In this document: positions 21,146 through 30,462 of the stretch, piece by piece
Numbering within the stretch: position 1 is the stretch's first letter
How the letters are laid out: the number at the start of each line of letters is the position of its first letter
The notes under the pieces: model-generated
Told to the model about the DNA's origin: nothing
What the model saw: the letters and a program-made list of their open reading frames with translations, nothing else
Database searches by the model: none
DNA from: Mycobacterium paraense
Lineage (GTDB): Bacteria; Actinomycetota; Actinomycetes; Mycobacteriales; Mycobacteriaceae
Assembly (NCBI RefSeq): GCF_002101815.1
Contig: NZ_LQPM01000011.1
Location: forward strand, 1-64,000
Length of the DNA stretch: 64,000 nucleotides
Reading direction: 5' to 3'
Translations under genes and position numbers: made by a program

Positions 21146-23755
21146 ATGTCGTCTTTCGTCCTCGCAGTCCCGGAAAACCTTGCCGCGGCTTCCGCGAACC
21201 TGACCAGCCTCGGCTCGTCGCTGCAGCAGGCCCATGCGGCGGCGGCGGGCTCGACGACGCAGATCGCGACGGCGGCTTCCGATGAGGTGTCGGCGGCGAT
21301 CTCGGCGGTATTCGGCAACGTCGGCCAGGAGTTCCAGGCGCTGAGCGCGCAGGCCGCGGCATTCCACGGCGAGTTCGTGCAGGCGCTGAACGGCGGCGGG
21401 TTCGCGTACGCGGCAAGCGAAGCCGCCAACGCGTCGCCGCTGCAGACGCTCGAGCAGGACGTCCTGGGCGCGATCAACGCGCCGACCCAGGCGCTGATGG
21501 GGCGCCCGCTGATCGGCAACGGCACCAACGGCGCCCCGGGCAGCGGGCAAGACGGCGGCCCGGGCGGGCTGCTGATCGGCAACGGCGGCAACGGCGGCTC
21601 CGGCTCCAACGGCACCGCGGCCGGCGTGGCCGGGGGGAAGGGCGGCAACGGTGGCGCGGCGGGTCTGTTCGGCAACGGCGGCATGGGTGGCGCCGGCGGC
21701 ACGGGCGGTGCGGGCGCGAGCGGCGGCCTCGGCGGCAACGGCGGGGCCGGCGGGCAGCTGGCGGGCTTCGGCGGGGCCGGCGGCATGGGTGGCACCGGCG
21801 GTGTCGGCGGGACCACCTTCGCGGCCGGCACCGGAGGCGACGGCGGGGTCGGCGGCGCCGACCGGGCGCTGGGCTTTGCCGCCGGCACGGGCGGGGCTGG
21901 CGGCACCGGCGGCAACGGTGCGTCGGCGGCCGCAGCCGGTGGCACCGGCTTTACCGGTGGCAATGGCGGGCACGGCGGCGCGGGCGGCACTGCCGGACCG
22001 CTCGGCATCAACGGCAACGGCGGCAACGGCGGGCACGGCGGCCAGGGCGGCCAGGGCGGCACCGGCGATGCGACCTCGGCGTACAACGGTGGCCTCGGCG
22101 GCAACGGCGGCAACGGCGGCGCCCCCGGGCTGGCCGGCACGGGCGGCTTCGGCGGCAGCGCCGGCCACGGCGGCACGGGCGGCACCGGCGGGACCGGTGG
22201 CGACGGCGCGGGCGGCGGCACCGCATTGGTCGCCGGCCAGGGCGGTGGGGGCGGCACCGGAGGCACCGGTGGTGTCGGCGTGGGTGGCACCCGCGGCGGC
22301 GCCGGCGGGACGGGCGGCCACGGAGGTCAAGGTGGCGCCGGCCAGAGCCTGGTCACCAACCAGGACTTCGGGGTGGCGCAGGGCCAGGCGCAGGCGGGCG
22401 GTACCGGAGGGACGGGTGGCCTGGGCGGTAACGGCACCGACGGCGGCGCGTTCGGGTCCGGTGGCAAGGGGGGCGCCGGCGGAAGCGGATACAGCAGCGG
22501 TACCGGGGCGACCGCGGGCACCGGCGGTGCCGGCGGCTTCGGCGCCGCGGGCACCCACGCCCACGCCGGCTACGGCGGCGGCGGTGGCGGCGGTGGCGGC
22601 GGCTCCCTCATCCAAGGTTCTAACGGCGGCACCGTCGGCGGATCGGCCACCGGCGGCAACGGGGGCCACGGTGGCAACGGCAGCATCACCGCGGCGGGCA
22701 ACGACGGCGGGACCGGTGGCGCCGCATCGATCCTGGCCGATGCCGCGAACAGCACCGCCGACGGCACCGCCACCGGCGGGGACGGCGGCAACGCCTTCGG
22801 TACCGGCACCGGCGGTAACGGCGGACAGGGTGCGTTGGTTGCCTGGGGCAGTGCCGGCATCGCCACCGGCGGCGGCGTCGGCGGCCACGGCGGCGATGGC
22901 ATCAACGGGGGCGTCGGGGGCAACGGCGGCCTGGGCGACTCGAACGCCTATGTGGGAGGCACCGCCAGCGGGACCGGCACCGGCGGCGCCGGCGGCGACG
23001 CCACCGGCATCGGCAGCGTCGGAGGCAATGGAGGCTCTGGTGAGGTGCAGGTGGGCTACTCCGGCAATCCCGGTGGCACCTCCACTGGCGAGGCTTACGG
23101 TGGCAACGGCGGCAACGCGACTGGCGGCGGCCACGGCGGTGACGGCAACTACGCGGTGGTCCTCTCGACGGGGAACGGCTTTGCCGACGGCGTCGTCCAC
23201 GGTGGCAACGGTGGCGCGGCGACCGTCACCGGTGCCACGGGCGGTGATGGCGGCGGCGCCCAGGTCACAGGTGTGAACTCGACAGTCCAGGGCGACGCGA
23301 CCGCTGGTGACGGTGGGATTGGTTACGGCGGTGACGGCGGTAGAGGCGGTGACGCGTGGACATCCATCAATGCTGATGCCGCCGATCCCACTGGAGAGGT
23401 TTCGCAGGGCCAAGCGTTCGGTGGCAACGGCGGTGATGGCGGCCTCAACGGCACGAACGGCGCGGTCGGGGGTGACGGTGGTAACGGCGGTTGGGGCAAG
23501 GTTTATGCCGACAGCGGCGGCACCTCGTCCGGAACCATCGCCCAGGGCGGCGCCGGCGGTGCGGGCGGCCAGGGCGGTACCTACGTCGATGCAGCCGACC
23601 CCGGCACCGGCGGCCTGGGTGGGCTCGGCGGCGAGTCCACGCCGACCAACACCACGTTCGGCGACTACGTCGCCGGCAACGGCGGCCCCGGCGGCCCCGG
23701 TGGCGCCAACGGTTCGATCGGAACGCCCGGCACCGATGCGGCCAACATCCCCTAG
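21146..23755 (+). CDS. PE_PGRS family protein (869 aa)
   Basis: PE domain at residues 1 to about 95 ([19 protein letters not shown], ending [10 protein letters not shown]), linker [15 protein letters not shown], then a long Gly-rich PGRS domain. The second half of the repeats is interrupted by longer polar blocks (for example [16 protein letters not shown] and [12 protein letters not shown]) with regular GGNGG spacing, which is less uniform than in the first PE_PGRS of this window. A GGGAG ribosome site precedes the ATG. Its TAG overlaps by four bases the stop of the converging TetR gene, so it ends flush against the conserved core. It is absent from the corresponding M. tuberculosis interval. 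Surface location is expected through type VII export; function unknown. Confidence 0.94.
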   Translation: MSSFVLAVPENLAAASANLTSLGSSLQQAHAAAAGSTTQIATAASDEVSAAISAVFGNVGQEFQALSAQAAAFHGEFVQALNGGGFAYAASEAANASPLQTLEQDVLGAINAPTQALMGRPLIGNGTNGAPGSGQDGGPGGLLIGNGGNGGSGSNGTAAGVAGGKGGNGGAAGLFGNGGMGGAGGTGGAGASGGLGGNGGAGGQLAGFGGAGGMGGTGGVGGTTFAAGTGGDGGVGGADRALGFAAGTGGAGGTGGNGASAAAAGGTGFTGGNGGHGGAGGTAGPLGINGNGGNGGHGGQGGQGGTGDATSAYNGGLGGNGGNGGAPGLAGTGGFGGSAGHGGTGGTGGTGGDGAGGGTALVAGQGGGGGTGGTGGVGVGGTRGGAGGTGGHGGQGGAGQSLVTNQDFGVAQGQAQAGGTGGTGGLGGNGTDGGAFGSGGKGGAGGSGYSSGTGATAGTGGAGGFGAAGTHAHAGYGGGGGGGGGGSLIQGSNGGTVGGSATGGNGGHGGNGSITAAGNDGGTGGAASILADAANSTADGTATGGDGGNAFGTGTGGNGGQGALVAWGSAGIATGGGVGGHGGDGINGGVGGNGGLGDSNAYVGGTASGTGTGGAGGDATGIGSVGGNGGSGEVQVGYSGNPGGTSTGEAYGGNGGNATGGGHGGDGNYAVVLSTGNGFADGVVHGGNGGAATVTGATGGDGGGAQVTGVNSTVQGDATAGDGGIGYGGDGGRGGDAWTSINADAADPTGEVSQGQAFGGNGGDGGLNGTNGAVGGDGGNGGWGKVYADSGGTSSGTIAQGGAGGAGGQGGTYVDAADPGTGGLGGLGGESTPTNTTFGDYVAGNGGPGGPGGANGSIGTPGTDAANIP

Positions 23756-24327
23756 CGGCCGCGCGCGGAAACCGGGGCCACGATCGGGACGACGAACTCC
23801 TCGAGCATCGCGCGCTCGTCGGCCTCGTCCGCGCCGGGGTACAGCAGCAGCGACGTGATCACCCGCACCACCCAGCGGGCCCGGCGTTCGACGACGGCCG
23901 GGTCTTCCGGGGCGAGCGAACCGACAAAGGCCGCGGCCAGCGCCGTGATCACCTCCGACTGCGCCAGCTCGCCGCCAAGCGGCGGGCGGCTGACCGCGAA
24001 CCACGCTGACAGCGCCGGGCTTTCGCGGACCATCCGCAGCGTGGCGGTCATGCCGGCGACCAGCCGCGCGCGCGGATCCTCGATGCGGTCGATCTCGTCG
24101 GCGATCGCGCGGCCGAGCCGGCGGGTCTCGCGGTGCACGTAGGCCGTCCGCAGCGCCTCGCGGTTCTCGAAGTAGCGGTACAGCGTCGCGCGGGAACACC
24201 CTGCGGCCCTGGCGATTTCGTTCATGCCGATCGATGCTTGATCCCGCTGGGTGTAGAGGTACTCGGCCGCGTCGAGGATCCGGTCGACGGCAGCCTCGCC
24301 GCGGGTCGCGGTCAACCAGTCGGGCAT
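23752..24327 (-). CDS. TetR-family transcriptional regulator (Rv1255c ortholog)
   Basis: Regulator of about 191 residues. The N-terminal helix-turn-helix is clear ([16 protein letters not shown], then [19 protein letters not shown]), followed by a ligand-binding all-helical domain. It follows cyp130 in the same direction with a one-base stop/start overlap (TGATG, 24325-24329), so it is translated from the cyp130 message. That arrangement suggests it represses its own operon, probably in response to a CYP130 substrate. The matching candidate operator is the inverted repeat at 25548-25575. The start [11 protein letters not shown] was chosen because of this coupling; an upstream extension in the same frame would lie inside cyp130. 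Confidence 0.9.
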   Translation of the reverse strand: MPDWLTATRGEAAVDRILDAAEYLYTQRDQASIGMNEIARAAGCSRATLYRYFENREALRTAYVHRETRRLGRAIADEIDRIEDPRARLVAGMTATLRMVRESPALSAWFAVSRPPLGGELAQSEVITALAAAFVGSLAPEDPAVVERRARWVVRVITSLLLYPGADEADERAMLEEFVVPIVAPVSARGR

Positions 24328-25568
24328 CAGGCGTTCGTCCGGATCGGCACCGACAGCGGCCGCCGCACATAGCTCCCGCCGGACCACACGATGCCGGACT
24401 CGTCGACCTCGAAATCCGGGCAGCGGGAGAGCAATTCGGTGAGCGCGACGCGCGACTGCATGCGGGCCGCGGCCGCGCCCAGGCAGTGATGGGCGCCGTG
24501 GCTGAACGTCAGGATGTTGCGGGGGCAGCGGGTCACGTCGAGTTCGCCGGCGTCCGGCCCGTATTGGCGTTCGTCCCGGTTGCCCGACCCGTACAGCAGC
24601 AGGACCTTGCGGCCGGCCGGGATGGTGGTGTCGCCGATCGTCACGTCGCGGGTGGCGGTGCGCGCCAGCCCCTGCACGGGCGACGTCAGCCGCAGCAGCT
24701 CCTCGACCGCGTCGGGAATCAAACCCGGATCGTCGACCAGGCGCCGCCGCTGGTCGGGGCGCTCGTGCAGCAAAGGCATTGAGCCGCCGAGCATTCCGGT
24801 GACGGTGTCGTTGCCGCCGGTGACCATGGTGAACGTGAACGCCAGCACCGACAGGGTTCCGGCGATGTCGCCGTCGGCGCCCACGCCGGCCGCGACCAGG
24901 TGCGAGATGGTGTCGTCTTCGGGCTCGCTGCGGCGCCGCTCGATGAGCCCGGTGAAGTAGGCCATCATCGACCCGATGGCCTCGCCGACGGTTTCCAGCG
25001 CCGCGCCGATCCCGCCGTCGGCGGTGTTTCCCGCCACGATGGTCTCGGTCCAGCCGTCGAACTGCGCCCGATCCTCCTCGGGCACACCCAGGTAGTGGGC
25101 CACCACCATCGACGGCAGCGGCTTGAACAGCTCGGTGACGATGTCGCCGCCGCCATTGGCGCGCAGCCGCTCGATGCGCTCGACGACGAAGTCGCGCACC
25201 TTGGGCTCGACGGCCTCGACCTGCCGCGGGGCGAAGCCGCGCGACACGAGCTTGCGAAACTCGGTGTGCACCGGGGGATCCTGCATCACGAACGGCGGAT
25301 TGTCTTTCAGGCCAATGAGATCCAGCTCGCCGTAGTTGACGGTCAAACCCTGCGCGGAGGAGAAGGTCTCGTGGTCGCGCGCCGCCGCCCAGACGTCGGC
25401 GTGCCGGGACAGCACGTAGTAGTCCTGGTCGGGCCGGCCGTCGGGCACCACGTGGTGCACCGGGTCGTGGTCGCGCAAAACGCGGTACATCGGCCAGGGG
25501 GCGGGCCAGGTGTCGGCGGTGGCAAGCCGGAACGCCGGCGGGGCCTCATGAGACATAACCGCAGCCAT
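24327..25568 (-). CDS. cyp130: Cytochrome P450 CYP130
   Basis: Haem monooxygenase of 413 residues, close to M. tuberculosis CYP130 (Rv1256c) over its whole length. The I-helix oxygen-activation region is FTMVTGGNDTVTGML, where the usual AGxxT appears as GGNDT as in CYP130. The K-helix ExxR is in VEELLRLTSP, and the haem-binding loop is FSHGAHHCLGAAAARM with the ligand Cys. A cytoplasmic electron partner is not encoded nearby. The physiological substrate is not established. The start at 25568 (MAAVMSHE) was preferred; a second ATG (MSHE) lies 12 bases in. Both starts fall inside or beside a 9-bp inverted repeat. Confidence 0.97.
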   Translation of the reverse strand: MAAVMSHEAPPAFRLATADTWPAPWPMYRVLRDHDPVHHVVPDGRPDQDYYVLSRHADVWAAARDHETFSSAQGLTVNYGELDLIGLKDNPPFVMQDPPVHTEFRKLVSRGFAPRQVEAVEPKVRDFVVERIERLRANGGGDIVTELFKPLPSMVVAHYLGVPEEDRAQFDGWTETIVAGNTADGGIGAALETVGEAIGSMMAYFTGLIERRRSEPEDDTISHLVAAGVGADGDIAGTLSVLAFTFTMVTGGNDTVTGMLGGSMPLLHERPDQRRRLVDDPGLIPDAVEELLRLTSPVQGLARTATRDVTIGDTTIPAGRKVLLLYGSGNRDERQYGPDAGELDVTRCPRNILTFSHGAHHCLGAAAARMQSRVALTELLSRCPDFEVDESGIVWSGGSYVRRPLSVPIRTNA

Positions 25569-25575
25569 GTCTCAT
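25548..25575. promoter_or_regulatory. Candidate TetR operator over the cyp130 start
   Basis: ATGAGACAT (25548-25556) and ATGTCTCAT (25567-25575) form a perfect 9-base inverted repeat with a 10-base spacer. The two arms overlap the two possible cyp130 start codons. A dimeric regulator bound here would block transcription or initiation of the cyp130-tetR message. Part of the arm is coding (Met-Ser-His), so chance cannot be excluded. Confidence 0.45.
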
Positions 25576-25616
25576 TCGTACGACAAGTTGTGCGGTGTGT
25601 CAACCGGCGGGAGCGC

Positions 25617-25676
25617 CGAGTGTGCGGCCAGCCGCACGTTCGAGCCCGAGTGTGCGGCCAACCGCACACTCGAGCC
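25617..25676. repeat. Two tandem 30-bp palindromic units
   Basis: Two adjacent 30-base units (25617-25646 and 25647-25676) agree at 27 positions. Unit 2 is a perfect hairpin with 11-base arms (CGAGTGTGCGG / CCGCACACTCG) around CCAA; unit 1 keeps 9 of the 11 pairs. They lie between the stop of the FAD oxidoreductase and the cyp130 promoter region on the minus strand, so they may serve as a terminator or belong to a dispersed intergenic repeat family. Confidence 0.75.
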
Positions 25677-25693
25677 GACTTCGACCGCACGAC

Positions 25694-27055
25694 CTAGATC
25701 GCCGCGCCCGGATTCAGGATGCCCAGCGGATCCAGCGCGCGCTTGATGCGCTGGTTCAGCTCCATCACGTCGGGCCCCAGGTAGCCGTCCAGCCACGGCC
25801 GCTTCAGCCGTCCCACGCCGTGCTCGCCGGTGATGGTGCCGCCCAGCCCGACGGCCAGGTCCATGATCTCGCCGAACGCCAGGTGCGCGCGCTCGGTCAT
25901 CGCGGCGTCGGCGGGGTCGTACACGATCAGCGGGTGGGTGTTGCCGTCACCGGCGTGGGCGATCACCGAGATCATCAGGTCGCGCTCCGCGGCGATGCGC
26001 TCGATGCCGGTGACGAGCGCGCCGAGCGCCGGCAGCGGCACCCCGACGTCCTCGAGCAGCAGCGAACCCTTCGCCTCCACCGCGGGGATGCAGAACCGGC
26101 GCGCCGCGATGAAGGCCTCGCCTTCGTCCCGATCGTCGGTCGAAAATACTTCCGTCGCACCGTTTTCCGCGAACACCGCGGCGATCACCTCAGCATCCTC
26201 GGCCCCCGCGCGTCCCCGTTCGTCGGAGCCGGCCACCAGCATCGCGGCCGCCCCGCGATCCAGGTCCATCCGCAGGGTGTCCTCGACGGCGTTGATCGCC
26301 ACCGAGTCCATGAACTCGAGCATCGAAGGCCGCAGGCGCGCAACGGTTCCCAGCACCGCGTCGACCGCCTCGGAGACCGACGCGAACGACGCCACCACCA
26401 CGCTCGACGTGTTCTGCGCGGGCAGCAGCCGCAGCGTCACCTCCGTGACGACGCCCAAGGTGCCCTCGCTGCCGACGAAGAGCTTGGTCAGCGACAGCCC
26501 GGCGACATCCTTCAGCCGCGGGCCACCGAGGCGCACCGCGGTGCCGTCGGCCAGCACCACCTGCATGCCCAGCACGTAATCCGTTGTGACGCCGTACTTC
26601 ACGCAGCACAGACCGCCCGCGTTGGTGGCGATGTTGCCCCCGATGCTGCAGATCTCGAACGACGAGGGGTCGGGCGGATACCACAGGCCGTGCTCGGCGA
26701 CGGCCTTCTTCACCTCGGCGTTGAACAGCCCCGGCTGGCACACCGCGGTGCGGGTGACCGGGTCGACCGTGATATCGCGCATCTTCTCCGTCGACAGCAC
26801 GATGCCGTCGTCCAGTGCGGTCGCCCCGCCGGAGAGTCCGCTGCCGGCGCCCCGGGTCACCACCGGCACCCGGTTCGCCGTGGCCCAGCGCAGCACGGTC
26901 TGCACCTCCTCGGTGCGGCGCGGCCGGACCACGGCCAGCGGCTTGCCCGCCGACGGATCGAACGCGCGGTCCTGGCGGTAGCCCTCGGTAACGGTCGGGT
27001 CGGTGACCACCATCCCGTCGGGCAACTCGGCGATCAGCCCGGCCAACACGTCCAC
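25694..27055 (-). CDS. FAD-linked oxidoreductase, GlcD / D-lactate dehydrogenase type (Rv1257c ortholog)
   Basis: Protein of 453 residues of the VAO flavoprotein superfamily. The FAD-binding half has RGAGSGLSGGA and the PPDPSSFEICSIGGNIATNAGG region typical of GlcD and D-2-hydroxyacid dehydrogenases. The C-terminal substrate domain has the metal-site-like HAGDGNTHP and ends with GEHGVGRLKRPWL. It should oxidise a 2-hydroxyacid such as glycolate or D-lactate, passing electrons to an acceptor; the exact substrate is not shown. The GTG at 27053-27055 lies six bases after TAAAAT, so the message is probably leaderless. Tap ends just upstream, with only nine bases between the genes. Confidence 0.92.
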   Translation of the reverse strand: MDVLAGLIAELPDGMVVTDPTVTEGYRQDRAFDPSAGKPLAVVRPRRTEEVQTVLRWATANRVPVVTRGAGSGLSGGATALDDGIVLSTEKMRDITVDPVTRTAVCQPGLFNAEVKKAVAEHGLWYPPDPSSFEICSIGGNIATNAGGLCCVKYGVTTDYVLGMQVVLADGTAVRLGGPRLKDVAGLSLTKLFVGSEGTLGVVTEVTLRLLPAQNTSSVVVASFASVSEAVDAVLGTVARLRPSMLEFMDSVAINAVEDTLRMDLDRGAAAMLVAGSDERGRAGAEDAEVIAAVFAENGATEVFSTDDRDEGEAFIAARRFCIPAVEAKGSLLLEDVGVPLPALGALVTGIERIAAERDLMISVIAHAGDGNTHPLIVYDPADAAMTERAHLAFGEIMDLAVGLGGTITGEHGVGRLKRPWLDGYLGPDVMELNQRIKRALDPLGILNPGAAI

Positions 27056-27061
27056 GCCCAG

Positions 27062-27067
27062 ATTTTA
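27062..27067 (-). promoter_or_regulatory. -10 element for the FAD oxidoreductase
   Basis: TAAAAT on the minus strand ends six bases before the GTG start at 27055, the spacing of a leaderless promoter. It overlaps the stop codon of tap (27065-27067), so the oxidoreductase has its own promoter although it follows tap closely. Confidence 0.6.
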
Positions 27068-28306
27068 GGCCCCCGAATCGGCGGCGAACTCCGGCGCGCG
27101 GTCCAGCTCGCGCAGCGACGGCAGGCCGCACGCGACGAGGCCGATCACGAGGATCGGCACCGCCAACGCCAGAAACGTGACCCTCAGCCCGGCGGCGTCG
27201 GCCAGCGGGCCGGCCACCAGCAAGCCCAGCGGGCCGGCGGTGTACATCAGCCCCGTCATCACCCCGACCACTCGGCCGCGCAGATGATGCGGGGCGCGGG
27301 TCTGCATCACGTAGTTGTAGATCGGCTGGATCGGCCCGTAGACCAGGCCGGTAATCCCGCACAGCGCCAGGATCACCGGCAGCGGCGGCAGGAACGCGAT
27401 GCCGACCGTCGCGGCCCCGAAGGTCAGCGTCGCGGTCAGCAACGCCGTGCGCCGGCGCGTGCGTTTCGACAGCACGGCATAGCCCAGCGCCCCGGCCACG
27501 CCGCCGACCCCGAGCGCCATCAACGCCCAGCCCAGCTGGGCGGGCTGGTGATGGTCGGAGAAGTACTTGGGAAAGAGCACGCTTTCCATCGGCAGGTACA
27601 GCGCGGTGACGGCCAGGTCGATCAGGCCGAGCGTCCGCAGCACCCGCAGCGTCCAGACAAACCGCAGCCCCTCGGCGATGCCGGACCACAATCCCTCGGG
27701 TCGGGTGGCGTGGTGTGGCGTGCCGGTGCCCTCGAGCCGCAGCGCCCCGATCGCCAGGAACGACAACCCGAACAATCCCGCCGTGACCCACATCGTGTTG
27801 ATGCCGCCCACCGTCGCGATCATCAAGCCACCGATGCCCGGGCCCAAGATGTACGCCAGGTTGAGCACCGCCTCGTAGAGGCTGTTGGTGCGGTCCAGCG
27901 ACCAACCCGCGCGGGCGGCGGCCTCGGGCAGCATCGACTGGCGCGCCGTCGTCCCGGCGGGGTCGAAAGCCGCCGAGCAGAAGGCCAGCACGGCCAGCTC
28001 GAGGATGTTGATGGCGTGCGCGCCGAAGAACCACGCGGTCAGCGGCACCGCGGCCACCGCGGTGCCCGACAGCGAATCGGAGACCAGCGAAACCCGGCGG
28101 CGCCCGAAGAAGTCCACCGCCGTCCCCGCGACCAGTGTGGAGAACACCAGCGGCACCGTCATGGCGGCGGCCACGATGGATGCGTCCTTGGCGCTGTCGG
28201 CGTGCTGCAACGCCAGCCACGGGAACGCGACGATCGATATGCCCGTACCCGCCGTCGCCGTCAGCGCGGCGAACAGGATCAAAAACACTGGTCCGCGGCT
28301 TTTCAT
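27065..28306 (-). CDS. tap: Tap-type MFS multidrug efflux pump
   Basis: Protein of 413 residues with 12 predicted spans, closely similar to Rv1258c (Tap), which exports tetracyclines and aminoglycosides and contributes to tolerance in macrophages. Conserved stretches include the opening [14 protein letters not shown], the loop [16 protein letters not shown] (motif A), and [15 protein letters not shown]. The ATG at 28306 begins the conserved N-terminus. It diverges from udgB, and the shared region carries a WhiB7-like promoter, in agreement with the known control of tap by WhiB7. Confidence 0.95.
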   Translation of the reverse strand: MKSRGPVFLILFAALTATAGTGISIVAFPWLALQHADSAKDASIVAAAMTVPLVFSTLVAGTAVDFFGRRRVSLVSDSLSGTAVAAVPLTAWFFGAHAINILELAVLAFCSAAFDPAGTTARQSMLPEAAARAGWSLDRTNSLYEAVLNLAYILGPGIGGLMIATVGGINTMWVTAGLFGLSFLAIGALRLEGTGTPHHATRPEGLWSGIAEGLRFVWTLRVLRTLGLIDLAVTALYLPMESVLFPKYFSDHHQPAQLGWALMALGVGGVAGALGYAVLSKRTRRRTALLTATLTFGAATVGIAFLPPLPVILALCGITGLVYGPIQPIYNYVMQTRAPHHLRGRVVGVMTGLMYTAGPLGLLVAGPLADAAGLRVTFLALAVPILVIGLVACGLPSLRELDRAPEFAADSGA

Positions 28307-28321
28307 CGGATATCGCGGCTG

Positions 28322-28360
28322 AACCTACCGCGAAACCGCTGTTTGCGGCGACCGGTTTTT
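28322..28360 (-). promoter_or_regulatory. WhiB7-type promoter of tap
   Basis: Read on the minus strand: AAAAA (28360-28356), four bases, TCGCCG as a poor -35 (28351-28346), 18 bases, then TAGGTT as -10 (28327-28322). An AT-rich block a few bases upstream of a weak -35 is the layout described for WhiB7-dependent promoters, which respond to ribosome-targeting antibiotics. The block is conspicuous in this GC-rich surrounding. Confidence 0.5.
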
Positions 28361-28383
28361 CTCCGCTCGTGCAGGATGTTCGT

Positions 28384-29196
28384 GTGCTCGCCCACCCACA
28401 TACCGGCCAAGAGTTCGCGTCTCCGGTGCTGCCCGGCAGCGGATGGCCGGGCGACCCGGCGACGCCGGACACGCCGGTGGCCGCCGACCCCACCCAGGTC
28501 GCCGCGCTGGCGGCCGGGGCCGCGTCGATACCGGAGCTGGACGCCGCGATCAGCGTCTGCCGGGCCTGCCCGCGGCTGGTCGACTGGCGCGAGGAGGTCG
28601 CCGCCGTCAAGCGCCGGGCGTTCGCCGACCAGCCCTATTGGGGACGGCCGGTGCCGGGCTGGGGATCCGAGCGGCCCTGGCTGCTGATCGTCGGGCTGGC
28701 GCCCGCCGCGCACGGCGCCAACCGGACCGGGCGCATGTTCACCGGCGACCGCTCCGGCGACCAGCTGTACGCGGCGCTGTATCGCGCCGGGCTGGTGAAC
28801 CAGCCGACGAGCATCGACGCGGCGGACGGCTTGCACGCCAACGGGATTCGGATCTCCGCGCCGGTGCGCTGCGCGCCGCCCGCCAACGCGCCGACGCCGG
28901 GGGAGCGGGACACCTGCTGGCCCTGGCTGCAGGCCGAATGGCGGCTGATGTCCGAGCATGTCCGCGTGATCGTGGCCCTGGGCGGGTTCGGCTGGCAGAT
29001 CGCGCTGCGGCTGCCGGGACTGTCCGGCATGCGCAAGCCACGGTTCGGCCACGGGGTCGCGGTGGAGCTGGAAACCGGGGTGCGACTGCTGGGCTGCTAC
29101 CACCCCAGCCAGCAAAATATGTTCACCGGTAGGTTGACTCCGGAAATGCTCGACGACGTCTTCACCGAGGCGAAGAAACTGGCAGGAGTCACGTGA
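28384..29196 (+). CDS. udgB: Type-5 uracil-DNA glycosylase UdgB
   Basis: DNA repair enzyme removing uracil (and some other deaminated bases) from DNA. The protein (about 270 residues) has the family-5 motifs: [19 protein letters not shown] as the uracil-binding and activating loop, and [10 protein letters not shown] near the C-terminus. Cysteines in CRACPRL, in PVRCAPP and further on would bind the 4Fe-4S cluster. It matches Rv1259. The GTG at 28384 has AGGA seven bases upstream and matches the conserved start LAHPHTGQ. Its stop overlaps the next gene's start (GTGA, 29193-29196). Confidence 0.95.
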   Translation: MLAHPHTGQEFASPVLPGSGWPGDPATPDTPVAADPTQVAALAAGAASIPELDAAISVCRACPRLVDWREEVAAVKRRAFADQPYWGRPVPGWGSERPWLLIVGLAPAAHGANRTGRMFTGDRSGDQLYAALYRAGLVNQPTSIDAADGLHANGIRISAPVRCAPPANAPTPGERDTCWPWLQAEWRLMSEHVRVIVALGGFGWQIALRLPGLSGMRKPRFGHGVAVELETGVRLLGCYHPSQQNMFTGRLTPEMLDDVFTEAKKLAGVT

Positions 29197-30320
29197 CCGA
29201 TATCCTGGTTTCCGGCGCCAGCGTGGCCGGCACGACGGTCGCGTATTGGCTTGCCCGCCATGGCTATTCGGTGACCGTGGTGGAGCGCCATCCCGGGCTG
29301 CGGCCGGGCGGGCAGGCCATCGACGTGCGGGGCCCGGCGCTGACGGTGCTCGAGCGCATGATGCTGCGGTCGGCCGCCGACCACGTGCGGACCCGGATCC
29401 GCGGTGCGTCCGTGGTGGACCGCGACGGCAACGAGCTCTCGGAGGACGCCGACGCTGCGCTGTCCGGGCCCTCTGGGGGCCCTATCGCCAACCCCGACAT
29501 CGAGCTACTGCGCGACGACCTCGTCGAATTGCTTTACGACGCAACCAAACTCAACACCGAATTCGTGTTCGACGACAGCATCGCCGCGCTGGAGGACGAC
29601 GGCAGCTCGGTCAAGGTGACGTTTGAGCGCGCTGCCGCGCGCAACTTCGACCTGGTGATCGGCGCCGACGGCCTGCACTCCAACGTGCGCCGGCTGGTCT
29701 TCGGCCCCGAGGCGCAGTTCGTCGAGCGGCTGGGCACCTACGCGGCGATCTTCACGGTGCCGAACTTCCTCGACCTGGACTACTGGCAAACCTGGCATTA
29801 CGGCGACAACACCATGGTCGGCGTCTACAGCGCCCGCAACAACACCGAGGCCCGGGCGATGGTCGGGTTCATGGAGGCCGACCTGCGCATCGACTACCGC
29901 GACACCGAGGCACAGTTCGCCGAGCTGGAGCGGCGCATGGCCGACGACGGCTGGGTCCGCCCGCAGCTGGTGGAGTACATGCGCACCGCGCCCGACTTCT
30001 ACTTCGACGAGATGTCGCAGATCAAGATGGACCGCTGGTCGAAGGGCCGAGTCGGCCTCGTCGGCGACGCCGGCTATTGCTGTTCGCCGCTGTCCGGCCA
30101 GGGCACCAGCGTCGCGCTGCTGGGCGCCTACATTCTGGCGGGCGAACTCGCCGCGGCCGGCGACGACTACGAAGCCGGTTTCGCCAACTACCAGAAGGAA
30201 TTTCAGGACTACGTCAAGCGCAACCAATGGCTGGTGATCGACAACATCCCGGGGGGTGCGCCGATCCCCCAGGAGGTGTTCGACCGCATCGTCAACTCGA
30301 TCGCCCTCAAGGACTACTGA
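29193..30320 (+). CDS. FAD-dependent monooxygenase (Rv1260 ortholog)
   Basis: Protein of 375 residues of the PHBH/UbiH-like flavoprotein group. The dinucleotide fold is at the N-terminus ([20 protein letters not shown]), the DG motif is [15 protein letters not shown], and the second FAD-contact motif is [18 protein letters not shown]. Such enzymes hydroxylate aromatic or polyketide-like substrates; the substrate here is unknown. It is translationally coupled to udgB by a four-base overlap, an arrangement also present in M. tuberculosis (Rv1259-Rv1260). Confidence 0.92.
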   Translation: MTDILVSGASVAGTTVAYWLARHGYSVTVVERHPGLRPGGQAIDVRGPALTVLERMMLRSAADHVRTRIRGASVVDRDGNELSEDADAALSGPSGGPIANPDIELLRDDLVELLYDATKLNTEFVFDDSIAALEDDGSSVKVTFERAAARNFDLVIGADGLHSNVRRLVFGPEAQFVERLGTYAAIFTVPNFLDLDYWQTWHYGDNTMVGVYSARNNTEARAMVGFMEADLRIDYRDTEAQFAELERRMADDGWVRPQLVEYMRTAPDFYFDEMSQIKMDRWSKGRVGLVGDAGYCCSPLSGQGTSVALLGAYILAGELAAAGDDYEAGFANYQKEFQDYVKRNQWLVIDNIPGGAPIPQEVFDRIVNSIALKDY

Positions 30321-30322
30321 GC

Positions 30323-30423
30323 CGGCTTTGAGTGTGAATCCTCGGCTTTGCGTGTGAAGCCTGGGCGAGAAATCGGCCCAAATCCGGCCCTGTGTTCACA
30401 CCGAAAGCCGTGAGCGCACACTC
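30323..30423. repeat. Nested direct and inverted repeat cluster
   Basis: Two 20-base direct repeats (30323-30342, 30343-30362; 18 of 20 identical; core CGGCTTTG and GTGTGAA) are followed by an inverted copy ending at 30410, which pairs with the second unit over 18 of 24 positions. An outer pair GAGTGTG (30330-30336) and CACACTC (30417-30423) encloses it. It fills most of the gap before the next gene and could fold into a large hairpin terminator for the udgB operon. Confidence 0.65.
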
Positions 30424-30462
30424 GCCGGGAACGTTCGAATGCCGAAAGGCGTTGACGCCATC

